From Combretum micranthum (taxonomy: Eukaryota > Streptophyta > Magnoliopsida > Myrtales > Combretaceae): 64,000 nucleotides of DNA. Where the stretch lies: positions 1 to 64,000 of the forward strand of contig JAMXBD010004319.1 in the NCBI GenBank assembly GCA_024138025.1, read 5' to 3'. A program made the translations under genes and the position numbers. Shown here piece by piece: positions 22,807 to 34,500 of this stretch. Position 1 is the stretch's first letter; every line of letters starts with the position of its first letter. The notes below the pieces were generated by a model. It ran no database searches. It had not been told where the DNA came from and saw only the letters and a program-made list of their open reading frames with translations.

Positions 22807-23406
22807 GTGGAAAGCGAAGGTGAAGAGGAAAGGAGTAGTTATTTTGATTCCAAGGAGGAAAGTAAGGAGTTGATGGATGAACCATTAGTTGGGGCTACTA
22901 TACCTTTGAATTGGGTGATAAGGAGGAGCTTGAATATTACACCGGTTGTTGATCAAGAACAAAGGGAGGACATATTCTATATTAAATTTTTAGTGAATGG
23001 GGCTATATATGTCACCATTATTGATTCCAGAAGTTGTACTAATGTTATGGCAATGGCACTTGTAGAGAAGTTATAACTTCCAACAACTCCCCATCCATAA
23101 CCATACCGTTTACATTGGCTTAATGATAAGGGCTTAGTTCATGTCACTAAATATGTATTGGTTTCTATCTCTTTACCTAATCATTATACTGATGAAGTCC
23201 TTTATGATGTAGTGCCTATGAATGTGTCTAATATTTTGTTGGGTCACCTATGGTTGTTTGTTTGGAATATGAAGCATAACGAAAGAGACAATACTTACTC
23301 CATATTATTCAATGGTAAGCGGATTAAATTGTTGCCCATGATTCCCGAAGTGGTGAGGCAAACACATCAGGAATTGAATCCTCTAAAGAGGAGTAATTGT
23401 TGTTGA
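22807..23406 (+). pseudogene. Protease region of the CRM-like element
   Basis: Frame 22807-23076 carries an acidic linker then IIDSRSCTNVM, where the active-site D-S/T-G should be; here Arg replaces Gly, so it is inactive. Frame 23158-23406 follows with DEVLYDVVPMNVSNILLGHLW, the usual C-terminal protease strand (ILLG). A stop near 23074 separates them. Confidence 0.7.
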
Positions 23407-23518
23407 TACGAAGAGAGGTTGAGAAGGAATTGGCCAATGGACAACCAATGTATTTGTTGTATGTAAAAAAGCTTTGGAAGTTGAAAGTGATCTTTCTATT
23501 CCATATGAAGTTTGAAAT

Positions 23519-24380
23519 TTGTTAACTCAATTTGTTGATTTTTTTTCAGAAGAACTTCCAAAAGGATTACCTCCTTTGAAGGGTATTGAGCATCAAATTG
23601 ATTTAGTCCCTAGAACTATATTGCTTAATAGGCCAGCTTATCAAATGAATCCTAAAGAGGCTAAAGAGTTGAAGAAACAAGTAGATGGATTGCTAGAGAA
23701 GGGGTTTGTACGAGAAAGTATGAGTCTATATTCTGTGCCAGCTTTATTAGTGCCAGAAAAAGATGATAGTTGAAGGATGTGTGCGGATAGTACGGTAATT
23801 AATCGTATCACTGGGAAATACCGATATCCTATACCATGCCTTGATGACATGTTAGATGAGTTGCATGGTGCTTAATTATTTTCCAAGCTTGATTTGAAGA
23901 GTGGGTATCATCAGATAAGAGTGAATGCTAGAGATGAATGGAAGACAACAACCAAGCATGGTTTGTATGAATGGATGGTAATGCCTTTTGGCTTGTCCAA
24001 TGCTCATAGTACTTTGATGAGATTGATGAATTATGTATTAAGAGAGTTTTTAGAGAAGTTTGTTATGGTCTATTTTGATGATATTTTGGTATATAATCCA
24101 AATTTAGAGAGTCATATTATGCATTTGACTTCGATTTTTATGGTGTTGAGGAATGAGTAATTGTATGCAAATTTGGAGAAGGGTATCTTCAGTAAACATG
24201 AAGTGGTATTTCTTGGATTTGTTGTGTCTAGAGAGGGCCTTCGTGTTGATGATGAGAAGGTTAAGGTTATTATGAGTGACTTATTTCCATTAATGTTTTT
24301 GAGGTACGTAGTTTTCATGGGTTTGCTTCTTTTTATAGGAGATTCATCAAAGACTTTAGTACCATTGCAACACCGTTAGC
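23519..24380 (+). pseudogene. Reverse transcriptase of the CRM-like element (broken)
   Basis: Segments in order: LPPLKGIEHQIDLVPR and LLEKGFVRESMS (23519-23773), a TGA at the DSW site, [28 protein letters not shown] (about 23890), [13 protein letters not shown], the catalytic YFDDILVY (about 24070), then FLGFVVSREGL (about 24210). The YxDD box is intact, but stops at 23772, 23873 and 24158 and frameshifts near 24290 break it. Confidence 0.85.
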
Positions 24381-24399
24381 GGAGTTAACAAAGAAAGGG

Positions 24400-24840
24400 A
24401 TTTCTTTTCAATGGAGTCAAGAGGTTAATTGAAGTTTTATGTTGATCAAGAAGAAATTGACTTCATTACCCCTGTTCGTACTGCCTGATTTTAGCGAGGT
24501 TGTTAAGTTTGAATATGATGCCTTCAATGTTGGAGTTGGTGCGGTCTTATGCAAGAGAGTTTTCCCATTGCATATTTTAGTGTGAAGCTACATGGAGCTG
24601 TATCGCACTATCCCATCTATGAGAAGGAATTGTATTCTTTAATTAGAGCTTTTACAGTATGAAAACACCATCCATTACCTAAGGAGTTTATCATATTTTC
24701 TAATCATGAATCTTTGAAATATTTGAGAGGTAAAAATAAGTTGTCTAAGAGGCATATAATATTAAGTACAAGAAAGGTAACACCAATGTAGTAGCTGATG
24801 CATTGTTTAAGATGCATACATTGTTAAATTCTATGTAGGC
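24400..24840 (+). pseudogene. RNase H region of the CRM-like element
   Basis: Degraded. Recognisable pieces include FEYDAFNVGVGAV (usual CDAS..GIG), HYPIYEKEL (usual Y.T.EKEL), [12 protein letters not shown] (usual TDH.SL..L) and NVVADAL near 24790. Multiple frameshifts. The order relative to RT and integrase is as expected. Confidence 0.65.
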
Positions 24841-24843
24841 AAG

Positions 24844-26103
24844 TTGTTGGTGTTTGACCAAATTGTGGAACAATATTATGAGGAGGGATTGTTTGCAACC
24901 ATTGTAGTAGCTTGTGGTAAGGGAAGGTCGATGGATGGTTATAATATGATTGATGGATATTTGTTTCACCAAGGAAAATTGTGTATTCCACATGGGTCAA
25001 TGCGGGAGATGCTTGTGAAAGATGCCCATGGTAGTGGACATTTTGGGAATCATCATGCCCTTGATACACTGAATGAACACTTTATTGGATTAATATGGCT
25101 AAGGATACGCATAGAGTGATTGAAGGGTGTTCTACTTGTAATAGGGCTAAAAGTCAAAGTAAACTGCAAGGTTTATATATGCCATTGCCTATCCCTACCA
25201 AATCGTGGGTTGATTTGAGTACGAACTTTGTCTTTGGACTTCCCAAGGCTCAAAGAGGGCATGATTTTGTTATGGTAGTTGTTGATTAGTTTAGCAAGAT
25301 GGCGCACGTCATTCCATGCCATAAAACCGACATGTGGTATATATTTCTAGAAATTTATTTATTTATTTATTTTTGCAGGAGGTGGTTAAACTTCATGGCA
25401 TTCCACAATCTTTCTGATAGAGATATGAAGTTGTTGAACTACTTTTGAAAGACCTTGTGGAGGAGGTTAGGAATGAAGTTGTTGTTTAGCACTACTTGTC
25501 ACCCATGAACCGATGGTCAAACCGATGTCATGAATAGGACTTTAGGTTCTTTGCTATGGGCCACTATTACAAAGAATTTGAAGGATTGGGATCTTTGTTT
25601 GCTTATTGTGGAGTTTGCTTATAATCATTCGGTCCATAGTGTGATGGGCTAGTTGCTTTTTGAAGTTGTTTATGGGTTTAATCCTTCTCCATTGGATTTG
25701 CTTCCTAAAGCTCCTATGAGTGAAGATAGTCAAAGTGGATTGGAACATCCTTGCCAAATCCAACAATTCTATCAAAAGGTATATGATTGTTTGGAAAAGC
25801 AAACTGATAGGGTGAAAGAAAAGAGAGATAAGGGAAGACAAAGGGTTGAGTTTACACCTGGTGACTTAGTTTGGGTTCATGTTGGCAAAGATAGATTCTT
25901 GAGGCATAGATGTCAGAAATTGGTACCCTGAGTTGATAGAACATTCAAGATTGTTAAGCGGATCAACAATAACGCTTATAAAGTTAAGTTACTAGATAAT
26001 TTTAGAGGAACTTCAACTAAGTTCAATTTGATGAACTTGTCAACATACACTCCAGACGAGTTTAATCCAGATTTGAGGGTAAATATTCATGAACCCTAAG
26101 GAG
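24844..26103 (+). pseudogene. Integrase of the CRM-like element
   Basis: HHCC zinc-binding signs DAHGSGHFG and CSTCNRAKS (about 25010-25150), core start STNFVFGLPK with WVDLS, a core middle with HPWTDGQT-like codons broken by TGA (about 25500), FEVVYGFNPSPLDLLPK (25660-25710), GDLVWVHV (about 25865), and an end FNLMNLSTYTPDEFNPDLR near 26020-26080. That end resembles the C-terminal region of CRM elements just before the LTR. Several stops. Confidence 0.75.
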
Positions 26104-26104
26104 T

Positions 26105-27041
26105 TGATGGGAATCATGGGTCACTTGGACCAATAACCTAGGTTAGAGCTAAGTGATTGTTGAATTTAGCTTAAAGAATCTTTACAAATGATGATAAATT
26201 GGGCTTTCCCAGAGGATATATGATACACTTTGGAATAGGAATTGATTTGATTTGCTTAAGTAGTGAAAGTTTGTCGTTAGAGAAGATCATGCCTACCATC
26301 AAGCTCATGATCCAGACCGTGATGGAGAAGATAACCATGATCAATCCCATGATTGAATCTAAACTTAAGCGTTGTGAGCCAGTAGAGATCATGGTCACTA
26401 TCACCCTCGTGATCCAAGCCGTGATTGAGAATACGACCATAATGGAGGTCTTGAGCATGTTATCAATGTATGAATTAAAGAACCGAGGAGATAATGGGTG
26501 TGGTTACGCTCGCGATGCTAACCGTTATCTACCCTATCACACCCATGATTGCTTGAGGAAGGAAGAAGAAGCATGATCTGAGAGGATCACAACAATGATC
26601 AACAGGGGATCACCTGCCCTATTTTATGTGTTTTAAAAAAAAAAGCTAGTTTCCTATTTTAGTTGTTAGTCTTTATTTTTTCATATTTTCCCTTACTCGA
26701 CTTGTGGGAGTATATAAGGTTTATTAGTGATATGTTTAGTAGTTTTTGGATGCTTGTTTTCGCCTTTGGTAATGTTTTGTGTGACAGGTTGCCTTCTTGA
26801 ATAAGATTGAGTTCTCTTTTCAAATGTTCTTTGTTGTTTCTTGTCATTGTGCATAATATCGATTGATTAAAACAACTAGCTTGATTTTATATTTGGTGCA
26901 TCATATCCAATGATTGATCATTTATAGCTTTTAATTTTTTTCTGTTTCATAAATAATAAAAACTAAAAACATATCATAAACCTTAAATCGTAATTGAAAG
27001 CACTAGATCTGCAAATTACTCGGATTCTCCGATCCATATCA
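26105..27041 (+). repeat. 3' LTR of the CRM-like element
   Basis: 937 bp partner of 20596-21545. Differences include scattered transitions and small deletions, consistent with an older insertion. It ends 68 bp from the stop codon of the receptor kinase gene on the opposite strand, so the element sits in that gene's 3' flank. Confidence 0.85.
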
Positions 27042-27109
27042 CCCATGCATAACTAGAAGTCAATATGCATAGTAAAACACTATCTGGCTTCGTCAATATT
27101 CAACTGGGA

Positions 27110-29608
27110 TTAGACTTCATTTCTTGACATGTCTGAGTTGCCATTAGTTGGGGAAGGAGCATGATCTTCAACAAACGGCATGCTAAAGGAAGGAATGCGC
27201 TGTAGATCCGACATGGTAATGACCGAAGAAGAATCGAAGGCGCTTTCCATGTTCATATGTGGTTGAACTGCAGTCTCATGTAGTTGTAAAGCATATTCCA
27301 AGTCCCATAGCACGTCTGCCATGATCGGCCTATCTTCGTCTTCTTCTTGTAAACATTTTGCAGTAATCTCACCAAATTTTTTCAAGGAGTTAGGATTGAT
27401 CTGATCTGCTAATGTAGGATCAACAATCTTTTCCAGTATTCCTTCATGGATACAATGCATTCCCCATTCGGCCAAGTTCATTTCTTCCCTAGGTAGTGTA
27501 GGATTGATAGCAGGCCGTGCACATAACACCTCAAGAAGAACTACACCAAGTGAATATACATCAGATTTTTCCGTCAACTGCTGGGTCTTAAAATACTCTG
27601 GATCAAGATACCCGAACGTGCCCTTCACGTTAGTGCTCACATGGGTTTGATTTTGATCAAGAGGGCCGAATTTGGACAGACCGAAGTCTGCAACCTTGGC
27701 TACAAAGTTGGCATCAAGCAAAATGTTTGTGGACTTGACATCACGGTGTATGATTCCACCAGCTGCTCCTTTGTGGAGATAATTAAGGCCCATAGCTGCA
27801 CCAATGCAAATTTTAAGCCTTTGCTTCCAAGACAGAGGAGGGAATTCGGTATTGTATAAATGATCCCTTAAACTACCTTTTTCCATGAATTCATAAACCA
27901 ATATCATTTCGTTGTTCTCACTACAATACCCAATTAGAGAAACAAGATGACGATGGCGGATTTTCGATAAAACAGTTATCTCAGTGTGGAACTCTGAAAA
28001 TCCTTGACCTGCCCCTGGTTTGCTTCTTTTTACTGCCACTATTTCGCCACTCTTGAGTGTTCCTCTATAGACATGCCCAAACCCTCCCTCACCAACCATC
28101 AAGCTTGCATGAAAATGGTTTGTTGCTGACTGGATTTCAATTAAGGGTATCTTAAGTCCAAGTTGTAGATGAGGAAGGGTAGACCCTTTGGTAGAAGGAT
28201 CCGTTGTTTTACTATGGGAACTGCCTCCACCAAAACCAGGAGCAGGCAGAGGTGGCCAATTTGAAGTTTCAGTAGGCTTTGGCTTTCTGTACTTGAGAAT
28301 GATAACGAAAGCAAATATTACGATACAGAGAAGAACGAAACCTCCAATCACCACACCAACTATAACAATTACATGAGAATCAGACCCTTTGTCTCCAGTG
28401 AAGTTGAAACTCGAATTCCAATCCCCCATGATCTCCATTATCTCAAGGCCATTAAGATAGGCATTTGGGGTGGAATCATTTGGGGTGTAATCATGACTAC
28501 CAATACCAACATTGATCTTTCCAGAAGAATCAGATAGAACTACGAAATCAAACTTAAATGGTACTTCTGGATAGCCAAATTCGAATGAATTGATCTCTTG
28601 ACTGAAATTGTCAAAAATATAGAGGTTGAAGATTACTGTAGCAGGACCAATACTCCAGGTGTCGTAGAAATGAGTACGGACTATGTGTCTAGAATTGACA
28701 GTAACATTGAAACCCCAAGTAGTGTTACTGGAATTCGTGTCCATTGTTTTGGCTGTCTGATAAACAATTGCTGGTGCTATATACTCGGTAATATCGTTAG
28801 CATAATTAGGGACAACGCTCGACTCGTTGTCATGTGAAGTATTAGCACCAGAGATCATATATTTATCATTATGCTCCCATGTTCTCCACAATTTATCATC
28901 TGATGAGCTAACATATGGGCCTCCCACATTTAATCTGTACTTTGTCTGTAAAACCTTACTAAGAATTCCGCTGTAATTACTGCTAATTCCTGACGTGCTA
29001 ACATTTTGAGCAGAATCAGGAATTAAGTTACCAGGCGCAAGAAAAATCAATGGCATTCACAAACGCAAAAGATGAAGCTCGAGGATTGAAGAAAACCACA
29101 AACTTGGTATTATTTATTTCAAGATGAACTCCTTAATTATAGGAGCAGTAGTACTACTTGGGACATTGAAGCTGTGCAAAAGGGTTAACCCAGGAACAGA
29201 CACATCAAAAACAGCTGAAGATAGATTTGTGGATGAAGGAAAGGGCGAGAAATGGAGGCGGAGTATGTGTATACCTTGATCATCTATGTCGAAGACATAA
29301 TATGAATTTGCTTGTCTGAAAATTCTTGCAGATCGGTAAAGTTCAGTGACATTTGACTCTGGGTTGCTGATTTCTAGAGTGGTGCTTCCATTTTTAATGT
29401 AGTGAAAAGAGACTGAGTTCGAGTCCTTGAGAAACTCCCTGCCGGTGAAATTGGTGTCTTTGTTTGAACCACAGTTGATGAAGTACTTTGCTTGGGATTC
29501 GTAAGATGGTGTGGCTGATAAAATAAGTGATGTGTGTTGAAGAAAGATGAGGAGAATAATACGCACAAGGATTTGTACTCCATCTTTAGGAAATTTGAAT
29601 CTTTCCAT
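27110..29608 (-). CDS. CrRLK1L (FERONIA-like) malectin-domain receptor kinase, with two compensating frameshifts
   Basis: Plasma-membrane receptor kinase of the family that senses cell-wall state and RALF peptides. About 832 codons from ATG (29608-29606) to stop (27112-27110), intronless as usual. Residues 1-32 form a signal peptide (RIILLIFL core). Malectin-like region 1 starts at YFINCGSNKD; region 2 follows in the second frame. Numbered in the second frame (starting 29056): one transmembrane segment at 228-254, then the kinase with GEGGFGHVY (322-330), Lys343, Glu359, HRD (437-439), DFG (457-459) and an APE-equivalent in YLDPEYF; all catalytic residues present. A lost base in an A run (about 29117) gives a TAA at 29116-29114, and a T-run indel near 29045 restores the frame about 23 codons later. 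Either a pseudogene or consensus error. Closest described types, from memory, are At5g24010/At2g23200-like. Confidence 0.93.
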
Positions 29609-29672
29609 GAAGAAAAACAGTCTGAAACTTTCGGATTTAGAGTTGAGTTCTAGGCATAGGATGATAATGGAA

Positions 29673-29683
29673 TTGTATAAAGG
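29673..29683 (-). promoter_or_regulatory. Possible TATA element of the kinase gene
   Basis: The minus strand reads CCTTTATACAA about 70 bp upstream of the ATG. It is the only TATA-like match seen at a plausible distance; weak. Confidence 0.25.
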
Positions 29684-31377
29684 ATAAGACAGAGATTATT
29701 ATTATATGAAGCTTCAACTCACAGATACCAGTAATTGACTTCAGTTGACTTGTCTTTGAGTTGAAACAAAACGGTGCCTAAACATGTGATTCTGCTATGT
29801 CTGTCCAAACGACCATTTTCCCTGCTAAAAGGGCTCGTTTCTGGTCAGTGGTATTTTGAAAGGGCTAAAATGGTCTTATGACTTTTCATATTGTGGTTTG
29901 ATAATTGAGGCGGCTACGCGTTATTATCCAATGGGAGAGAATTCAGCATGAATACAAAGAAACTGAACAGAATTCTTGTCATTGGATGAGAATATCTAGT
30001 ACGATTTCAATGGCCCGGCTCCAGAAAAGGCAAACTCATAACCACCAATTAATACCAGTTTTCATAAGAACAAAAAAGCCTATTGCACCTCTTTCTGCAA
30101 TTCTTTTGCTTTTATATTTTCCTTTTTCTTTCCCCCCTCGAGGAATTAATTAGAATTAGTAAAGACATGGATTTTGATCGAGTTGAAAATGTTTGAAATA
30201 AGTGTTTGGTTGTACAGTATTGATGTTTTTCATTGGAATATGTTTGTTTTTTATTGGATATTTTAAGCTATGATGTGTATGTGGGATGGGTTATGCTATG
30301 TATGCGGGATGGCTTATGCGGGCTAACCCATATAACCAGTAAAAAAAATATAGGTTTAGCTAAAAATTTTAGCCCGTTTAATGTGTGAGCTAAAATTGTC
30401 CCCTCTACGTGACCTGTTGGTTGATGCGGGCTACTCATTTTGGATTAGGTTGGCATGTAAACTCATATTTAGAAAGCATTAAAAAAAAAAAAAAAAAAAA
30501 CAGATAAAATTTTATTAAAAAAAAAAAAGTGTGAGCACAGGATACCTGTGCATTCTAAATGCATATCTTAGCAATGGATCACTAATACAAAAACTGACGC
30601 ATAGCGAAGAAGGGGCTACTATCTATAATAATTTGCAACGTTTGCATGACTTATTAATGCAATCTTCAGTACAAGACTTCGTCTTTCTATAATTTAAGGA
30701 ACTTTAAAAATTTTTAAATAGCACAATATTTCATATAAATATTGAAAGTGCTGTTAATAGTCCCATAATACAAAATGTTATAAAAGTATCTATATTATCA
30801 ATTAAATTGTATTCATTTTACATCATAATTATAATTTTCTATGAATATCAACAATCAAAATATTAATTATAACAACATTAACCTTAAATGTTTTTTATTA
30901 TTATATATATATATTATATATATAACACAAAATTCCCATAAGCGCACGCTTCAACAAGTTCTCTTGAAGTTGGATGGTTGGAAATGAAAAAAACTCGGAT
31001 ATATATACATATATATATAAATACAAAATTCACATAAAACACAAAATTTCAAATAAAATTTTTTCATTGGTGAGATAAAAATGAATATACTATACATTTA
31101 AATTATTAAAAAACTAAATTTAAATTTGAATTCTTATAAATTTTTTCAATAAAAAGAAAATATTAGCAGGTTTAGGTGCTAACCCGTTTAACCGACCAAC
31201 CTACGGGGGGTGGGTTGGGCCAAAACTTTTGACTCGCATAGCGAGCTGACTCGCATAACTCACAGGTTGATGCAAGGTAGGATAGGTTGGCCCGCATAAC
31301 ACATTTGCAGAGCTCTTCAAACCTTGATTCGCTAACATTAGATGAGATGAAAAATCAAAGCATCATGCATTCAAGTT
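29684..31377. other. Upstream region of the kinase gene, with homopolymer and AT microsatellites
   Basis: No gene seen. Contents: an A run at about 30481-30500, a second at about 30519-30528, TA-rich microsatellite at about 30903-30922, and two GC-richer inverted-similar patches near 30280-30480 and 31170-31310 (listed separately). Confidence 0.4.
30280..31315. mobile_element. Possible non-autonomous DNA transposon (inverted subterminal repeats)
   Basis: The left patch reads TTATGCGGGCTAACCCA (about 30314-30330). The right patch in reverse complement reads TTATGCGGGCCAACCTA (about 31285-31301). Both lie in otherwise AT-rich DNA about 1 kb apart and share more diffuse inverted similarity (GTTAAACGGG / CCCGTTTAA). 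This fits a hAT-like MITE, but I could not fix exact termini or an 8-bp duplication. Confidence 0.35.
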
Positions 31378-31408
31378 GTCAATATTGTTGCATATGTATA
31401 TCTATACT

Positions 31409-31658
31409 TGTTGATTTTATTAGTTAGTTTTATTTATCTTCACACGTGCTACACGTGCTGATATTCACACACATGTAAATAGTTCAACAAAACCATTGTA
31501 AATATCTTTGTTAATGTACAATTGTCATTATAATAGAAAACATTTTTCTAAGGGTTCCAGATTTCTTTTCTCTCTCTCTCGAATCTTCGTTCTACTTGCA
31601 AACAATACGTCTTGTATGTGTGTGGGTGATTCAAGTTTTCGATCAGAGAAAGTTTTCA
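31409..31658 (+). repeat. 5' LTR of the young copia
   Basis: 250 bp, TGTTGATTTT...AGTTTTCA. Ends CA immediately before the primer site. Confidence 0.95.
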
Positions 31659-31670
31659 TGGTATCAGAGC
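31659..31670 (+). promoter_or_regulatory. Primer binding site of the young copia
   Basis: TGGTATCAGAGC, an exact match to the plant initiator tRNA-Met 3' end, directly adjoining the LTR. Confidence 0.95.
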
Positions 31671-31728
31671 AGGTTTAATCTCTTGTTCTTTTCCTGTTCT
31701 TTCGTCTGTAGAATTTTTTTTGCTAATC

Positions 31729-32900
31729 ATGAATATAGCTGAACGATCTTTTGGTGATCTGTATTTTCAGTCTGGATCGGATCATCCTAGTATATCCATA
31801 ACAAATTTGGTGTTTAATGGAACAAATTATCTTAATTGAAGTCGTTCTATTCGCTTGGCTTTAGGAGCGAAAGCGAAATTAGGTTTTATTGATGGATTGT
31901 GTCAAAAACCTAATGATAATGTTAAAGAAACAGAAAAATGGACAAGGAACGATTACATGATAAGATGCTGGTTATTGAATTCTATGACAAAAGAACTTTT
32001 AGAAGTTTTCATGTATGCGCAATCGGCTAGGGAATTATGGCAAGATGTGAGTGAGAGATTTGGAATGACTAGTGGTCCTTTACTGTATCAATTGCAATAT
32101 GAAATTGCAAATACAAAGCAAGGTACTTCTTCAGTCACAGAGTATTTTAACAAGTTGAAGAGGATTTGGGATGAATTAAGTAGTCTTTGTGATAATCCAA
32201 TTTATGAATGTGATGCGCGTGAGCACCTTATCTGTGATCTGAAAAACAAATGGCAAGAGGTTGATAATAGAAACAAGTTAATGCAGTTTCTTATGGGTTT
32301 GATGATGTTTTTGAATACGTACGAAATCAAGTTTTGTCTATGGATCCATTACCTACTGTAAGTAAGGCATATTATTTGATTTGTCAAATTGAAAAACAAA
32401 AACAAATGACTGAAATGCTTGGAAATGCAAGTGAGAATTTGAATGCAGCATTTATGGCTAGGAATTTGCAGAAAGTTCCTCTTGGTGATAGAAAGGAAAA
32501 GAGGAATAAGTTATATTGCAACCACTGTAAGAGAAATGGTCATACTAGAGACAAATGCTTTGAAATAGTGGGTTTTCCAGATTGGTATAAGACTACAAGA
32601 GGAATTAGATTTGGATCCAAAGTTGCTGCACAAATAGAGGCTATGGATACACCAGTTGAAATGCCACAGCGGAATTCTGTTAATGCTAATGACTCTGATT
32701 TGATTTCCAGAATTTGTCAACAGGTTGTGAAAGTTATGAAAGACAATCAATTGTCGAGTGGACATTTAGAGGAGAGTATGGCGAATTTTGTAGGTAATAC
32801 TCTTACTTTAGCATCTAATTTTGATTGTACATCGACTAAATGGATTGTTGACACAGGAGCTTTTGATCATATTACTCCTTACCTTGACCTGTTACACTAA
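31729..32900 (+). pseudogene. Copia gag and protease (broken)
   Basis: ATG at 31729 opens MNIAERSFG. An in-frame TGA at 31837-31839 stands where the family has Trp (NYLNW). The copia gag core runs to about 32300 (RELWQDVSERFG, VTEYFNKLKRIWDEL). A frameshift near 32310 moves to the frame that holds the knuckle CNHCKRNGHTRDKC, then GFPDWY, then the protease active site WIVDTGAFDHIT (about 32840-32880). A TAA at 32898 stops this frame; protease codons continue open after it. The nucleocapsid has one CCHC knuckle, as usual for copia. Confidence 0.88.
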
Positions 32901-34500
32901 AAAAGGACCCTGAAAAATCCAATTAGAATTAAGCTACCAGATGGTCATGTTAAGCTTGTAACTATTGTTGGAAATGTTACATTACATGATCAACTCATTC
33001 TACACAATGTTCTGTTTGTTCCTGATTTTCACTTCAACCTTTTATCAGTTAATCATTTATTATCCAAACACAACCTAATTGCCATTTTTAATCCAACAAC
33101 TTGCACCTTTCAGGACCAGATTTCTAAAACACTAGTGGCGGCTGCTGAAACGGTTGCAGGGCTTTATGTGTTGAAATCTAAATTCAATGCTGGGAACTCT
33201 AATTCTTGTTTGAATCATACTTCTTTTACCATGTCAAACACTTGTACTGTTATCTTGGATAATAAAGTCTCACATGATCTTTTTCATAAGAGACTTGGTC
33301 ATATTTCGTGGTCTTCTTTGTCGCATTTGCTTGGTACATCAGTTAATAAAAACACTCATACTCAGTTTGTTTGTGATACTTGCATGCTTGCTAAGTTTCA
33401 CAAGTTACCTTTTGATGTAAGTCCTACTTGTTCATCTTGTCCTTTCGATTTGTTACATATGGATATATGGGGTCCTTATAATACACCGTCTATGTCAGGA
33501 GATAAATTTTTCTTAACCATAGTTGATGATATGACACGTTGTACTTGGACATATTTGATGAAACACAAGTCATAGACCTTGTCTTTAATATCCACTTTCT
33601 TAGCTTATGTCAAAAACCATTTCCAAGTTACACCAAAAGTCATTAAAACGGATAGTGGAGGAGAATTCATGTCTTATGACTGTCAAGCTTTGTTCAATAA
33701 ACTTGGCATAATGCATCAACGTAGTGTACCTTACACACCACAACAAAATGGTGTTGTTGAGCGTAAACATAGACACTTACTTGAGACAGCTAGGGCTTTG
33801 CGTTTCCATGCTCATCTACCCAAACGGTTTTGGGGAGAATGTGTCCTTGCAGCAACCACTCTTATAAATAAAATGCCTCGTCAAAATTTAAATTAGCATT
33901 CACCCTTTCAATTGCTGTACAAAAAGCCACCTTCCTATCAAGACCTTCGTGTTTTTGGCTGTTTATCCTATGTAGCAACAACGAATATTGGTAGAGATAA
34001 ATTTGATCCTAGAGGTAGACGTTGTGTATTCCTTGGCTATCTATATGGACAAAAGGGTTATAAACTCTATGATTTGGATACACATAAAATTTTTGTTAGC
34101 AAAGATGTTCTTTTTTATGAAGATATCTTTCCTTTCCAGTCATCCTCTATCCAACATTTTAATTCTAAAACACAATCATCTTCTCTTATGCCAAATTCCA
34201 TGTTTCCTGTTTCTATACATCATTCTGATGATGAATTCGTTAATCATGACTCACAAAATCATTCCACTTCTGTTAGTTCATCAGATACACAACCTAATAT
34301 ACATCATACTTCTCAAGAAGTTCGTACTTCTTCAAGAATTCGGAAAACCCCAGTTTGGCTTCAAGATTTTATACATAATGTTCATCACAATGTTTCAGCA
34401 GTAGCTTCTTCTTCATATCCTTTGTTTACTTCCGAATCTTTTGTTTCTTATCCAAAGGAGTATGTTGTATCTTTAGCTAATGTGTTTACAGTTCATGAAC
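32901..34500 (+). pseudogene. Copia integrase (three-part frame with Trp-site stops)
   Basis: One reading frame from after the protease to 34685 with TAG codons at 33573-33575 and 33894-33896, both at Trp positions. GAG-pre-integrase and HHCC: LFHKRLGHIS ... CDTCMLAKFHKLPF (about 33270-33410). Core: LLHMDIWGPY (first Asp), IKTDSGGEF (second Asp, about 33650) and PQQNGVVERKHR (Glu, about 33745). After the core come FGCLSYV and the S/T-rich linker leading to RT. All catalytic residues are present. Confidence 0.88.

Larger units (their letters stand above)
20596..27041 (+). mobile_element. Decayed CRM-like Ty3/gypsy chromovirus
   Basis: 5' LTR 20596-21545 (950 bp) and 3' LTR 26105-27041 (937 bp), both starting TGATG and ending ATCA. 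A degenerate primer site is at 21549. Gag, protease, RT, RNase H and integrase follow in order with many stops. The RT linker GIEHQIDLVPR and [11 protein letters not shown], the knuckle IKCFKCLDYGHMATHC, and the TGATGA LTR start are features I associate with the CRM lineage (centromeric retrotransposons); Reina is the alternative. Flanking 5-mers CTAAT and CCCAT match at only 3 of 5 positions, so the target duplication is not secure. Confidence 0.8.

Noticed and set aside
20596..27041. Endogenous plant pararetrovirus
   Set aside because: LTRs, an initiator-Met primer site and an integrase are present, and no movement protein or viral coat motif is seen; it is an LTR retrotransposon.
20591..27046. 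Target duplication CTAAT / CCCAT for the CRM-like element
   Set aside because: Only 3 of 5 bases match, not better than chance; LTR ends are kept but the duplication is not claimed.
29905..30153. 82-codon plus-strand frame upstream of the kinase gene
   Set aside because: No recognisable domain, opposite strand to the gene, and no supporting signals.
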